Source: Deltaproteobacteria bacterium (GTDB taxonomy: Bacteria > UBA10199 > SPLOWO2-01-44-7). Taken from it: 9,151 bases of DNA. The translations under genes were made by a program, and so were the position numbers. The DNA lies in the NCBI GenBank assembly GCA_030688705.1, contig JAUYJH010000016.1, positions 1 through 9,151 on the forward strand. Direction: 5' to 3'. How positions within the stretch are numbered: position 1 is the first letter of the stretch; every line of letters starts with the position of its first letter. Shown here piece by piece: positions 1 through 6,965 of this stretch. The notes below the pieces were generated by a model. That model made no database searches, had not been told where the DNA came from, and saw only the letters and a list, made by a program, of their open reading frames with translations.

Positions 1-24
1 GATTCCTGCTTTCTCAGGAATGAC
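1..24. repeat. Short palindromic repeat downstream of sctV
   Basis: ATTCCTG (2-8) and CAGGAAT (15-21) are perfect reverse complements around a six-base loop, followed by GACA. The form matches a widespread class of interspersed palindromes (ATTCC...GGAATGACA) that resemble Neisseria dRS3. It lies about 30 bp after the sctV stop, so it could also stop or protect the transcript, although no T-run follows. The element may continue left of the window. Confidence 0.55.
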
Positions 25-51
25 AATCTGTGCCACTGCCTGAAGATGTCC

Positions 52-2214
52 CTACGCAACCGCTTTTTGGAGGGTTTCTTGCGGCAGGGTTACGCGGGCG
101 ATCGGCTGGATGCGCAGGTTTTCGGCCAGTTCCTGGTAGGACAAAACGGAAAGTTGCGGAAACTCAAGCTCGATGATTTTTCTGAAATACCGGCGGATTT
201 CGGCGATCGTTAAAATCACCGGCGGGCGGGCGCCGGGCGGAAACGGGTGCGAGGCGATCTCTTTCCCCACCGCTTCAATCAGTTCCTGCGTAATTTCCGG
301 GTCGAGCGCCAGATAGTTTCCTTTTTCGGTCCGGCGGATCGAATTTTTGACCATATCTTCCAATTCAGGATCCAAAAGATAAACCGCCAAGGTGTTGGAG
401 GGACCTGCGTATTTGTGGGTCACATAGCGTTTCAATCCGGCGCGCACGTGTTCGGTCAGCATCAGCGGGTCGCGTTCGATCTCCCCCCACTGTGCCAATG
501 TTGAAAAAATGGTTTTCAGGTCGCGGATGGCGACATCTTCCATCACCAGCCTTTGGAAAATTTCGGTTAACTGCAACAGCGTAATCACCTTGGGCACCAG
601 CTCTTTCACCAGCGCCGGATGCGTCTTTTCCAGTTCGGTCAGCATCGTTTGCACCTCTTGCACCCCCAAAAATTCGTGCGCGTGTTTGCGAAGCGCGTGC
701 GAAAGGTGCAAAATCAGATATTCCGAAATGTCCCACATCCTGAAACCGGCCTGCACCGCCACATCTTTGTGCTGTTGGGAAATCCACGTCACCACCGAAC
801 CGTCAATGGGGTGAATGGTTTCGGTGCCGGTGATGTTGAAAAGAGAAAGTTGTTCCAGAGGCTCTCCCACCAAAATGCACCCTTGCATGATTTTCCCCTG
901 CGCCACCGGCACCTCGTTGATGTTGATGACGTAGCCTTCAGGGTCCATATCAACTGTCTGGCCCCGCACCTGAATGCCGGGAAAGTTAACCCCCAACTCA
1001 TAATACAAACCGTGACGCAACAGGGGGATCAGCTCATTGATGAACCGCCCGCCATCCTGCTTGTCATCGACAAAAGGAATCAAAGCCTGCCCCACTTCCA
1101 GAGAAATCGGCGAGGGCATGATAAACGGCAAAACATCGCCGTGCTTTTTGACCGCCTTTTTCACCACATCTTCTTTGGGGGTATCCATTACCTCTTGCAC
1201 CACCTTCTGTTTCGAGCGGATCAGCAGGAAAGAGATGCCGCCCAAAAAGGCCGCGACAATAATAAACGGAATTTTTGGCAAACCCGGCACCAGCGCCATC
1301 GACAACAGAATCGAAGAGGCAATCACAAGGGCCTTGGGGTAGGCGGTAATCTGCGTGATAATTTCCCGGCCCAGATTGGAGCCCTCGGTCTCCGAGGTAA
1401 CGCGGGTCACCACCACGCCGGCGGAAACGGAAATAATGAGAGCCGGAATCTGCTGGACCAGCCCGTCGCCGATGGTGAGCAGAGTGTAGAGACTGGCGGC
1501 ATCGGCGAGTTCCATCCCCCGCCTAGTCACCCCGATGATGAGCCCCGCCACAATGTTGATGATGATAATAATGATCCCCGCGATCGCGTCTCCCTTCACG
1601 AATTTCATGGCACCGTCCATGGCACCGTATAACTGCGATTCGCGATGAAGCTGGGAGCGGCGCTCCAGGGCCTGTTCGATATTGATAATGCCGGCGCGCA
1701 AATCGGCGTCGATCGACATCTGTTTGCCCGGCATGGCATCGAGGGTAAAGCGGGCGGCGACTTCCGAAACACGTTCGGAGCCTTTGGTGATCACGATGAA
1801 GTTGATCAACGTCAAAATAAGAAAAATAATGCCGCCGACGATCGCATCCCCGCGCACCACAAAGTGACCAAAGGCCTCAATCACTCTTCCGGCATCCCCT
1901 TGAGTTAAAATAAGGCGGGTGGTCGATATGTTAAGGGCTAAACGGTAAAGCGTTGCTATAAGAAGAATCGTCGGGAAAGAGGAGATGCGAATGGCCTCGC
2001 TGATATACAAAGAGACAAGCAGAATCACCACCCCCATGGTCAGGTTGATGGTGAGAAGCACATCGAGGAGTTGTTTGGGCAAAGGGATGACAATCATCCC
2101 CATAACGGTGACCACCAACCCTGCCAAAATCAGGTCGGAATATTTGGCGATAACCGTGTTAACTCCAGAAAATGGCAGGGGTTCTCCCCCGCCCTGTGAT
2201 CCCAGCGGCGGCAT
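52..2214 (-). CDS. sctV: Type III secretion export gate protein SctV (FlhA/YscV/InvA family)
   Basis: This inner-membrane protein forms the nonameric export gate of a type III secretion system and moves substrates using the proton motive force. The 720-residue length is normal. About seven or eight membrane segments fill residues 28-333. The FHIPEP-type signature (RLALNIS...DAGRVIEAFG) lies at about 91-116 and MPGKQMSIDADLRAG at 161-175. From about 340 to the end is the cytoplasmic ring domain. The text resembles injectisome SctV more than flagellar FlhA: ITKGSERVSEVAARFTLDAMPG, GAMDGAMKFVKGD, LGVNFPGI and NEVPVAQG. The ATG at 2214 has a strong ribosome-binding site, AGAGGAG, 5 bases upstream. 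It is the only gene here with such a good site. It follows secA on the same strand after 167 bp, behind its own predicted sigma-54 promoter. No other type III gene is in the window. A FlhA assignment is the alternative, but I consider it less likely. Confidence 0.93.
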   Translation of the reverse strand: MPPLGSQGGGEPLPFSGVNTVIAKYSDLILAGLVVTVMGMIVIPLPKQLLDVLLTINLTMGVVILLVSLYISEAIRISSFPTILLIATLYRLALNISTTRLILTQGDAGRVIEAFGHFVVRGDAIVGGIIFLILTLINFIVITKGSERVSEVAARFTLDAMPGKQMSIDADLRAGIINIEQALERRSQLHRESQLYGAMDGAMKFVKGDAIAGIIIIIINIVAGLIIGVTRRGMELADAASLYTLLTIGDGLVQQIPALIISVSAGVVVTRVTSETEGSNLGREIITQITAYPKALVIASSILLSMALVPGLPKIPFIIVAAFLGGISFLLIRSKQKVVQEVMDTPKEDVVKKAVKKHGDVLPFIMPSPISLEVGQALIPFVDDKQDGGRFINELIPLLRHGLYYELGVNFPGIQVRGQTVDMDPEGYVININEVPVAQGKIMQGCILVGEPLEQLSLFNITGTETIHPIDGSVVTWISQQHKDVAVQAGFRMWDISEYLILHLSHALRKHAHEFLGVQEVQTMLTELEKTHPALVKELVPKVITLLQLTEIFQRLVMEDVAIRDLKTIFSTLAQWGEIERDPLMLTEHVRAGLKRYVTHKYAGPSNTLAVYLLDPELEDMVKNSIRRTEKGNYLALDPEITQELIEAVGKEIASHPFPPGARPPVILTIAEIRRYFRKIIELEFPQLSVLSYQELAENLRIQPIARVTLPQETLQKAVA

Positions 2215-2224
2215 AAATCTCCTC
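2212..2224 (-). promoter_or_regulatory. Strong Shine-Dalgarno site and ATG of sctV
   Basis: Read on the minus strand, AGAGGAG is followed by five bases (ATTTA would include the start; the spacer is about ATTT) and the ATG at 2214-2212. This fixes the sctV start. The site lies wholly inside the downstream arm of an 11-bp perfect inverted repeat (2218-2228 with 2271-2281). Confidence 0.8.
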
Positions 2225-2281
2225 TAAGTAGGGGTACTTAGTGCAACTTTTGTGCCAGTTTAACACAACTCTTAGAGGAGA
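2218..2281. repeat. 11-bp perfect inverted repeat covering the sctV ribosome-binding site
   Basis: TCTCCTCTAAG at 2218-2228 is the exact reverse complement of CTTAGAGGAGA at 2271-2281, with 42 bases between. In a minus-strand transcript coming from upstream, the 2281-2271 arm would be an anti-Shine-Dalgarno sequence pairing with the sctV ribosome-binding site. The predicted sigma-54 promoter lies between the arms, so a transcript starting there would lack the upstream arm. A second small palindrome, TAAGTA-GGGG-TACTTA (2225-2240), overlaps the inner end of the first arm, and the two hairpins could not form together. The pairing is visible in the sequence; any regulatory role is inference. Confidence 0.7.
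2242..2257 (-). promoter_or_regulatory. Predicted sigma-54 (-24/-12) promoter for sctV
   Basis: On the minus strand the sequence reads TGGCAC, five bases (AAAAG), then TTGCA, matching the core RpoN consensus TGGCAC-N5-TTGCW at every fixed position. The -24 GG and -12 GC have the required spacing. Counting 12 bases from the -12 element puts the start site near 2229-2235, giving a leader of about 15-20 bases before the sctV ATG at 2214. It lies in a non-coding gap, correctly oriented, just upstream of a gene. Such promoters need an NtrC-type activator, none of which is encoded here. The near-palindrome centred at 2310 lies about 80 bases upstream of the predicted start and could be its binding site; that is speculation. 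Confidence 0.75.
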
Positions 2282-2289
2282 CGAATCGC

Positions 2290-2330
2290 AAAAATCGTCA
2301 CCTGGTGCCTGGCACTGGGTGACGGTTTTA
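2290..2330 (-). terminator. Probable intrinsic terminator of secA, possibly bidirectional
   Basis: A 39-base near-palindrome has outer arms CGTCACC (2296-2302) and GGTGACG (2318-2324) and inner arms GTGCC (2305-2309) and GGCAC (2311-2315). Read on the minus strand, the stem is followed by A and then five T (2294-2290), which suits rho-independent termination 53 bases after the secA stop. On the plus strand it is followed by four T, and the flanking AAAA/TTTT bases extend the stem. The non-Watson-Crick positions become G-U pairs in plus-strand RNA but mismatches in minus-strand RNA, so it may also be a mobile palindromic repeat or a protein-binding site. Confidence 0.6.
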
Positions 2331-2381
2331 GATTTGAAAGTTATCCACAAACATTGCACGAGGTATCCGGCTCCTTATGCG

Positions 2382-5045
2382 TTAAGCACCGTGGCATTTT
2401 TTGTATTTTTTGCCGCTGCCGCAGGGGCACGGGTCGTTGCGGCCGGCTTTGGGGAGACCCTGACTCGGCGGCGCCGCGGCCGGCCCGCTCTGCTGGCGAT
2501 CCGTGGCAAAAGGCGATGGATGCTCCATGCGCATCGACTGCTGTTGGAACGGCATCGCGACTTGTACGGGAACCTCTTGGCGCCGCTCCTCCTGAATCTG
2601 CACGCGAAAAAGTTTTTGCATCACATCGGTTGTAAAACTCTCCATCATCAGACGGAACAGCGCATAACCCTCTTTTTTATATTCCAACAGGGGGTTTTTT
2701 TGCCCGTAGCCCCGGAGCCCAATCCCCTCGCGCAGATGATCCATCTGCAAAAGGTGGTCTTTCCACAATGTGTCGAGCGTGGAGAGGAGGAGAAATTTTT
2801 CGATGCGGCCAAAAACCTCGCGGCCGTATTGTTCGCTTTTGGCATCGTAGGCCTGCACCGCTTTTTCATACAGTTTTTTGCCGATCGTCTCCGCGTTCCA
2901 GTCGTTTTTGTGCAGGGTGTGGAGCTTAAATTCCAAATCAAACGTCTCGCGGACTTTTTCCTCAAACTCTTTGGCGGCGATCTCCTCCGGAGCCGCCTTG
3001 CCCGGGATGGTCCCATCGACAATCGCCGTCACCTTTTCATCCATCATGTCCAAAATAAAATCCTTGGTCTCTTCGGCCCCCAAAATGGCGCGCCGCCGCC
3101 CGTAAACCGTGTGGCGCTGCTGGTTCATGACATCGTCGTATTCGAGAAGATTTTTTCGGATTGAAAAATTGTGGGCCTCTACTTTTTTCTGCGCGTTTTC
3201 GATGGCGCGGGAAAGCCACGGGTGCTCGATCGGCTCGTCTTCCTCCAGACCAAACCGGTCCATTATTTTGCCGATCCGCTCGCCGCCGAAAATTCTTAAC
3301 AGATCATCCTGCAGGGAAAGATAAAAACGGGAACTCCCCGGATCCCCTTGTCTGCCGGAGCGGCCGCGGAGCTGGTTGTCAATGCGCCGGCTCTCATGCC
3401 GTTCCGTGCCCAGAATGTGCAGACCGCCGGCGGCCACCACCGCCCCTTTTTCCGCGTCGCATGCCGCCCGGAACGACTCAAGAGACTTTTTAAAATCTTC
3501 TTCACTCGCTTCACGGCCCATCTTGGCCTTGGCCATAAATTCGGGATTGCCTCCGAGCATGATGTCGGTGCCGCGGCCGGCCATGTTGGTGGAGATGGTT
3601 ACCGCCGCTTTGCGCCCGGCTTGCGCCACGATCTCGGCCTCTTTTTCATGGTGTTTGGCGTTCAAAACGTGGTGCTTGATGCCGCGGCGGCCGAGCATCT
3701 CGGCCACTTTTTCGGAATTTTCAATCGAGATCGTCCCCACCAGAACCGGCTGGCCCCGCGCGTGGCACTCTTCAATCTCTTGGACCACCGCCTTAAATTT
3801 TTCCCCTTCTGTTTTATAGACCATGTCGGCATTGTCCTTGCGGACCATCGGCCGGTGGGGGGGAATCATCATCACATCCAGATTGTAAATTTTGGCAAAC
3901 TCCGGCGCTTCGGTTTCCGCCGTGCCGGTCATGCCGGCGAGCTTTGAATACATGCGAAAATAATTCTGGAAAGTAACGGTGGCCAAGGTCTGATTCTCAT
4001 TTTCAATTTCCACTTTCTCTTTGGCCTCCACCGCCTGATGCAAGCCATCGCTCCACCGGCGCCCCTGCATCAAACGCCCGGTAAATTCATCGACGATGAG
4101 CACCTTCCCCTCTTTCACCACATAATCGACATCGTGCTTGTAAAGAGCGTGCGCGCGCAGAGCCTGATTCACATGATGCAAGAGGGTGATGTTTTGCGGC
4201 TCGTAAAGATTTTGCACATGAAGCCTTTTTTCCACCTCGGCGACGCCCGCCTCGGTCAGCATCACGGAGCGGGCTTTTTCGTCGATGGTATAGTGGGTCT
4301 CCTTGCTTAAAAAGGGAATCACCTGGTCGATGCGATAATAAAGATCAGTCGATTGCTCCGCGGGACCCGAAATAATCAAAGGGGTTCTTGCCTCATCGAT
4401 CAGGATGCTGTCGACCTCATCGACAATGGCGTAATTCAAATCTCTTTGGACATAGTCGGCCAGATCATACTTCATATTGTCGCGCAGATAGTCAAAGCCG
4501 AATTCGTTGTTGGTGCCATAGGCCACGTCGGCGCGGTAGGCCCATTGCCGCTCGGTATCGGTCAACCCATGCACAATCACGCCGACCGAGAGCCCCAAAA
4601 ATTTGTAGACCTGCCCCATCCATTCGGCATCTCTTCTGGCCAAGTAATCGTTCACCGTGACCACATGCACCCCCTTGCCGCTCAAGCTATTCAGATAAAC
4701 GGGCAAAGTGGCGACGAGGGTTTTTCCCTCGCCGGTTTTCATTTCAGAAATTTTTCCCTGATGCAAAACGTCGCCGCCGATCAGCTGGACATCATAATGG
4801 CGCTGGCCAAGCGTTCTTTGAGCCGCCTCTCTTACGGTGGCGAAAGCTTCCGGCAGCAGGGCATCGAGCGCTTCTCCACGGGCGACGCGCTCTTTAAACT
4901 CGCCCGTCTTCGATTTCAGCTGTTCATCGGTAAGGGCCCGAAACCGGGGCTCCAACGCGTTGATTTGGTCCACCCGCGGCAGGATTTTTTTGATCTCACG
5001 CTCATTTTTGGTGCCAACGATTTTTTTGAGAATGAAACTAAACAT
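2382..5045 (-). CDS. secA: Preprotein translocase ATPase subunit SecA
   Basis: SecA is the peripheral motor ATPase that pushes unfolded preproteins through SecYEG. The 887-residue chain shows the whole family pattern. The N-terminus [20 protein letters not shown] is typical. Walker A is GEGKT at 105-109 and Walker B is [11 protein letters not shown] at 209-219. [20 protein letters not shown] begins near 318 and MTGTA is at 372-376. The second motor domain has [13 protein letters not shown] near 483-495 and [18 protein letters not shown] near 558-575. The C-terminus ends in a zinc-binding SEC-C tail with C873, C875, C884 and H885. The start is fixed by the conserved N-terminus, but no Shine-Dalgarno site precedes it. 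A palindromic repeat ends only 4 bp upstream, and the M23 gene lies just beyond. The arrangement M23 peptidase then secA occurs, as I recall, in other deltaproteobacteria; this is unchecked. Confidence 0.98.
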   Translation of the reverse strand: MFSFILKKIVGTKNEREIKKILPRVDQINALEPRFRALTDEQLKSKTGEFKERVARGEALDALLPEAFATVREAAQRTLGQRHYDVQLIGGDVLHQGKISEMKTGEGKTLVATLPVYLNSLSGKGVHVVTVNDYLARRDAEWMGQVYKFLGLSVGVIVHGLTDTERQWAYRADVAYGTNNEFGFDYLRDNMKYDLADYVQRDLNYAIVDEVDSILIDEARTPLIISGPAEQSTDLYYRIDQVIPFLSKETHYTIDEKARSVMLTEAGVAEVEKRLHVQNLYEPQNITLLHHVNQALRAHALYKHDVDYVVKEGKVLIVDEFTGRLMQGRRWSDGLHQAVEAKEKVEIENENQTLATVTFQNYFRMYSKLAGMTGTAETEAPEFAKIYNLDVMMIPPHRPMVRKDNADMVYKTEGEKFKAVVQEIEECHARGQPVLVGTISIENSEKVAEMLGRRGIKHHVLNAKHHEKEAEIVAQAGRKAAVTISTNMAGRGTDIMLGGNPEFMAKAKMGREASEEDFKKSLESFRAACDAEKGAVVAAGGLHILGTERHESRRIDNQLRGRSGRQGDPGSSRFYLSLQDDLLRIFGGERIGKIMDRFGLEEDEPIEHPWLSRAIENAQKKVEAHNFSIRKNLLEYDDVMNQQRHTVYGRRRAILGAEETKDFILDMMDEKVTAIVDGTIPGKAAPEEIAAKEFEEKVRETFDLEFKLHTLHKNDWNAETIGKKLYEKAVQAYDAKSEQYGREVFGRIEKFLLLSTLDTLWKDHLLQMDHLREGIGLRGYGQKNPLLEYKKEGYALFRLMMESFTTDVMQKLFRVQIQEERRQEVPVQVAMPFQQQSMRMEHPSPFATDRQQSGPAAAPPSQGLPKAGRNDPCPCGSGKKYKKCHGA

Positions 5046-5049
5046 GGAG

Positions 5050-5086
5050 TGTCATTTAGATTGCTTCATTAACGCTCGCAATGACA
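5050..5086. repeat. 37-bp palindromic repeat between the M23 gene and secA
   Basis: The element is bounded by TGTCATT (5050-5056) and AATGACA (5080-5086), which are perfect reverse complements. An inner ATTGC/GCAAT pair (5060-5064, 5078-5082) reinforces the fold. Its text (TGTCATTGCGAGCG and GAAGCAATC on the minus strand) resembles an interspersed repeat that I recall from many deltaproteobacterial and environmental genomes. It fills most of the 48-bp gap between the M23 stop (5094) and the secA start (5045), leaving 7 bp on one side and 4 bp on the other. A stretch at 7627-7646 inside rarA shares most of its core. Confidence 0.65.
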
Positions 5087-5093
5087 AAATGGT

Positions 5094-6041
5094 TTAAAGT
5101 TGTTCCAGAATATACCGGGCAGGATCGACGGGGACGCCATTGACCAAAATTTCATAGTGAACATGGGGACCCGTGGAACGGCCTGTGGAACCGACCTTGG
5201 CAATCATCATCCCTCGTTTGACTCGATCCCCTTCTTTGACGAGCAATTGCGAATTGTGGCCATAGACGGTGATCAAACCGTAACCGTGGTCGATAACCAC
5301 CTTGTTCCCCAATCCGCCATGGCGCCCGGAAAAAGTGACGAGACCATCCCCCGCGGCCAAAACCGGCGTCCCGTGGGGAGAGGCAATGTCAACCCCCTCA
5401 TGCAACTGGCGCCCACCCGACAAGGGAGAGCGGCGCCAACCGAAATTAGAGGTAACCCACCCCCCCTTTAAAGGAGTGATGGTCGGAACGGAGCTCCAAA
5501 AAAAAGCGGTATCGGGATTGAATTTATAAATCTCTTTAAGGCGCCCACCAACCGACTTGGCCTCTTCCTGCAGATCGATTGCTTTCAGGTTAAAGGCCTT
5601 GAGACTGGTTTCATCAAACAAGTCGGCGCCTCCCTTGGCCATGTTGGGGTCCACGGAAGCCAGTTTTAAAGAAGGTCTTTGGGATGTTTCGTGCCCTCCC
5701 ATGCCGACGCGAAAATTGGGGGTGTTGTTGATGCCGACGATATTTTCAAGATTGGCCGCCAGCTTTTCGTTGGACCCGACAATCTCTTCCAGCTCTCCCA
5801 GACGGGCCAAAACACGCACCCGCTCTTTCTCATATTGGCGCCCTTTTTGGCGCAAATCTTCGGTGGCCAGATACTCCCCGCGATAATGGACCAGCCCCAA
5901 ACAGATAAATAGGGTGAAGAGACCTGCCGCCAAAGCCAGCCCAAAAACACCCATCACCCGCTGGCGCGAAACGACCCACCGGCGCACCTTGGCACGGTCT
6001 TTGGGGATAAGAATAATGCTGTAACTCTCTGCTATATTCAT
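5094..6041 (-). CDS. Membrane-anchored M23 (LytM-type) peptidoglycan endopeptidase
   Basis: This is a zinc metallopeptidase predicted to cut peptidoglycan cross-links in the periplasm. With the start at 6041 it has 315 residues. A basic cytoplasmic N-terminus (KDRAKVRRWVVSRQR) precedes one membrane segment at about 30-51. A charged, probably coiled-coil region spans about 55-103, then a linker, then a C-terminal LytM domain from about 193. The metal and catalytic residues are all present: HEGVD gives H214 and D218, YGH gives H262, and HVH gives H293 and H295. The enzyme should therefore be active rather than a degenerate EnvC-like activator. An upstream ATG at 6062 adds seven residues, but its GGGGG is only one base from the start. 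The 6041 ATG has AGGGG 11 bases upstream and suits the conserved text better, so I prefer it, with moderate certainty. It sits 53 bp after the PP2C gene and 48 bp before secA, probably in one transcript. Confidence 0.93.
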   Translation of the reverse strand: MNIAESYSIILIPKDRAKVRRWVVSRQRVMGVFGLALAAGLFTLFICLGLVHYRGEYLATEDLRQKGRQYEKERVRVLARLGELEEIVGSNEKLAANLENIVGINNTPNFRVGMGGHETSQRPSLKLASVDPNMAKGGADLFDETSLKAFNLKAIDLQEEAKSVGGRLKEIYKFNPDTAFFWSSVPTITPLKGGWVTSNFGWRRSPLSGGRQLHEGVDIASPHGTPVLAAGDGLVTFSGRHGGLGNKVVIDHGYGLITVYGHNSQLLVKEGDRVKRGMMIAKVGSTGRSTGPHVHYEILVNGVPVDPARYILEQL

Positions 6042-6094
6042 GGATTTCTGAACCCCTAACATACCCCCTGCGATGCGTCAATTTTAAATCTCCA

Positions 6095-6901
6095 TCAAAT
6101 CTGCATAGTTGATTCTTCATCTTCATCCGGCTCTTCATCAACCGATTCCACTTTTGCCAAAATCACGGTGATGTTGTCATCGCCCCCTCTGGAGTTGGTG
6201 ATGTCGATCAGGCGTTTTGAAGCCTCTTTGAGTGAATTGTGCTTGATGATGTCGAGAATCTCCCCATCCTGAACCAGATTATAAAGACCGTCACTGCACA
6301 ACAGGTAGATATCGCCCGGTTTGACAGCCCTCGCTTCAATATCGGCCTCCACCGACTCTTGAAACCCCACCGAACGGGTGATGATATTTTTATAACGATG
6401 TTCTTTGGCCTCTTTCGGTTTGAGAATGCCGGCCCGGATTTGCTCGGCCACCAGCGAATGGTCGGTGGTCATCTGTTCGATTTTTCCCCCGCGGACGCGA
6501 TAGGCGCGGGAATCGCCCACATTGCCTATGAAAACGCGGTTGTTTCTGAAAAGCATCACCACAGCGGTGGTCCCCATGCCGTGCAAAGAGGAATCCGCCG
6601 CGGCCTTTTCAAAAATTCTGCGGCTGGCAATGGTGAAAGCGTAGTTGAGCCATGTTTTGAAATCGCCCGGTTTGATGTCGAGCCCCTCTTGCAGGGTGGA
6701 ATCGGGGTCGGCCTGAAGGGTCTCCACCACCTCTTCAACCGACTTGACCGCCAGTTTGCTGGCGTATTCCCCGCCGACATGCCCCCCCATTCCGTCGGCC
6801 ACGACATAAAGCCCAAGCGGGTCATTCACCAAAAACGAATCCTCGTTTTTTTCCCGTTTGCATCCGACATCGGTCGCGCCAAAAGTGTCCAGTTTAAGCA
6901 T
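6095..6901 (-). CDS. PP2C-family serine/threonine protein phosphatase
   Basis: This is a metal-dependent Ser/Thr phosphatase of the stand-alone bacterial PrpC/Stp type, expected in the cytoplasm. With the ATG at 6901 it has 268 residues, a single PP2C domain and no membrane segment. Motifs in order are KREKNEDSF (NED at 19-21), VADGMGGHVGGEYAS (DGMGG at 36-40), GMGTTAVV near 108-115, GNVGDSRAYR near 126-135, ITRSVGF near 174-180, CSDGL at 202-206 and GGDDNITVI near 239-247. These supply the metal-binding aspartates. A very acidic tail (VDEEPDEDEES) follows. The frame can be extended four codons to a TTG at 6913. I prefer the ATG because the family match begins right after it, although neither start has a good ribosome-binding site. 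No partner kinase is in the window. It heads the minus-strand block and may share a transcript with the M23 gene. Confidence 0.94.
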   Translation of the reverse strand: MLKLDTFGATDVGCKREKNEDSFLVNDPLGLYVVADGMGGHVGGEYASKLAVKSVEEVVETLQADPDSTLQEGLDIKPGDFKTWLNYAFTIASRRIFEKAAADSSLHGMGTTAVVMLFRNNRVFIGNVGDSRAYRVRGGKIEQMTTDHSLVAEQIRAGILKPKEAKEHRYKNIITRSVGFQESVEADIEARAVKPGDIYLLCSDGLYNLVQDGEILDIIKHNSLKEASKRLIDITNSRGGDDNITVILAKVESVDEEPDEDEESTMQI

Positions 6902-6916
6902 AATTTTTTGCAACCT

Positions 6917-6944
6917 ATCGTAATTTATATCGACAGGCTACCAA
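6917..6944 (-). promoter_or_regulatory. Weak candidate sigma-70-type promoter for the PP2C gene
   Basis: On the minus strand TTGGTA (6944-6939) and TACGAT (6922-6917) are separated by 16 bases, each matching the -35 or -10 consensus at four of six positions. They lie in the 64-bp divergent gap between the PP2C gene and rarA. The -35 region is embedded in a direct repeat of GGTAGC (6957-6952 and 6942-6937, 15 bases apart) that could be a regulator site. I see no convincing promoter for rarA in the same gap. Confidence 0.3.
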
Positions 6945-6965
6945 AAAAGTTGCTACCGTTTTGCC

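Noticed and set aside
619..1632. A 337-codon open frame on the plus strand
   Set aside because: It lies wholly antisense to sctV, its product is rich in H, N and R with no recognisable domain, and sctV is an unmistakable family match. The same applies to long plus-strand frames at 2241-3164, 3348-3947, 4353-5072 and 6239-7075, opposite secA and the PP2C gene.
52..2214. Flagellar FlhA instead of SctV
   Set aside because: The segments after the FHIPEP region and in the cytoplasmic domain (ITKGSERV, GAMDGAMKFVKGD, LGVNFPGI, NEVPVAQG) match injectisome proteins better, and no flagellar gene is nearby. It is not fully excluded without an alignment.
2225..2240. RNA thermometer or riboswitch formed by the small TAAGTA-GGGG-TACTTA hairpin
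   Set aside because: If the sigma-54 start site is right, the main transcript begins inside this hairpin, so it could not fold. No aptamer-like conserved structure is visible.
2282..2381. Replication origin suggested by a DnaA box next to a palindrome
   Set aside because: There is only one box, no AT-rich unwinding region, and no dnaA, dnaN or partition gene nearby.
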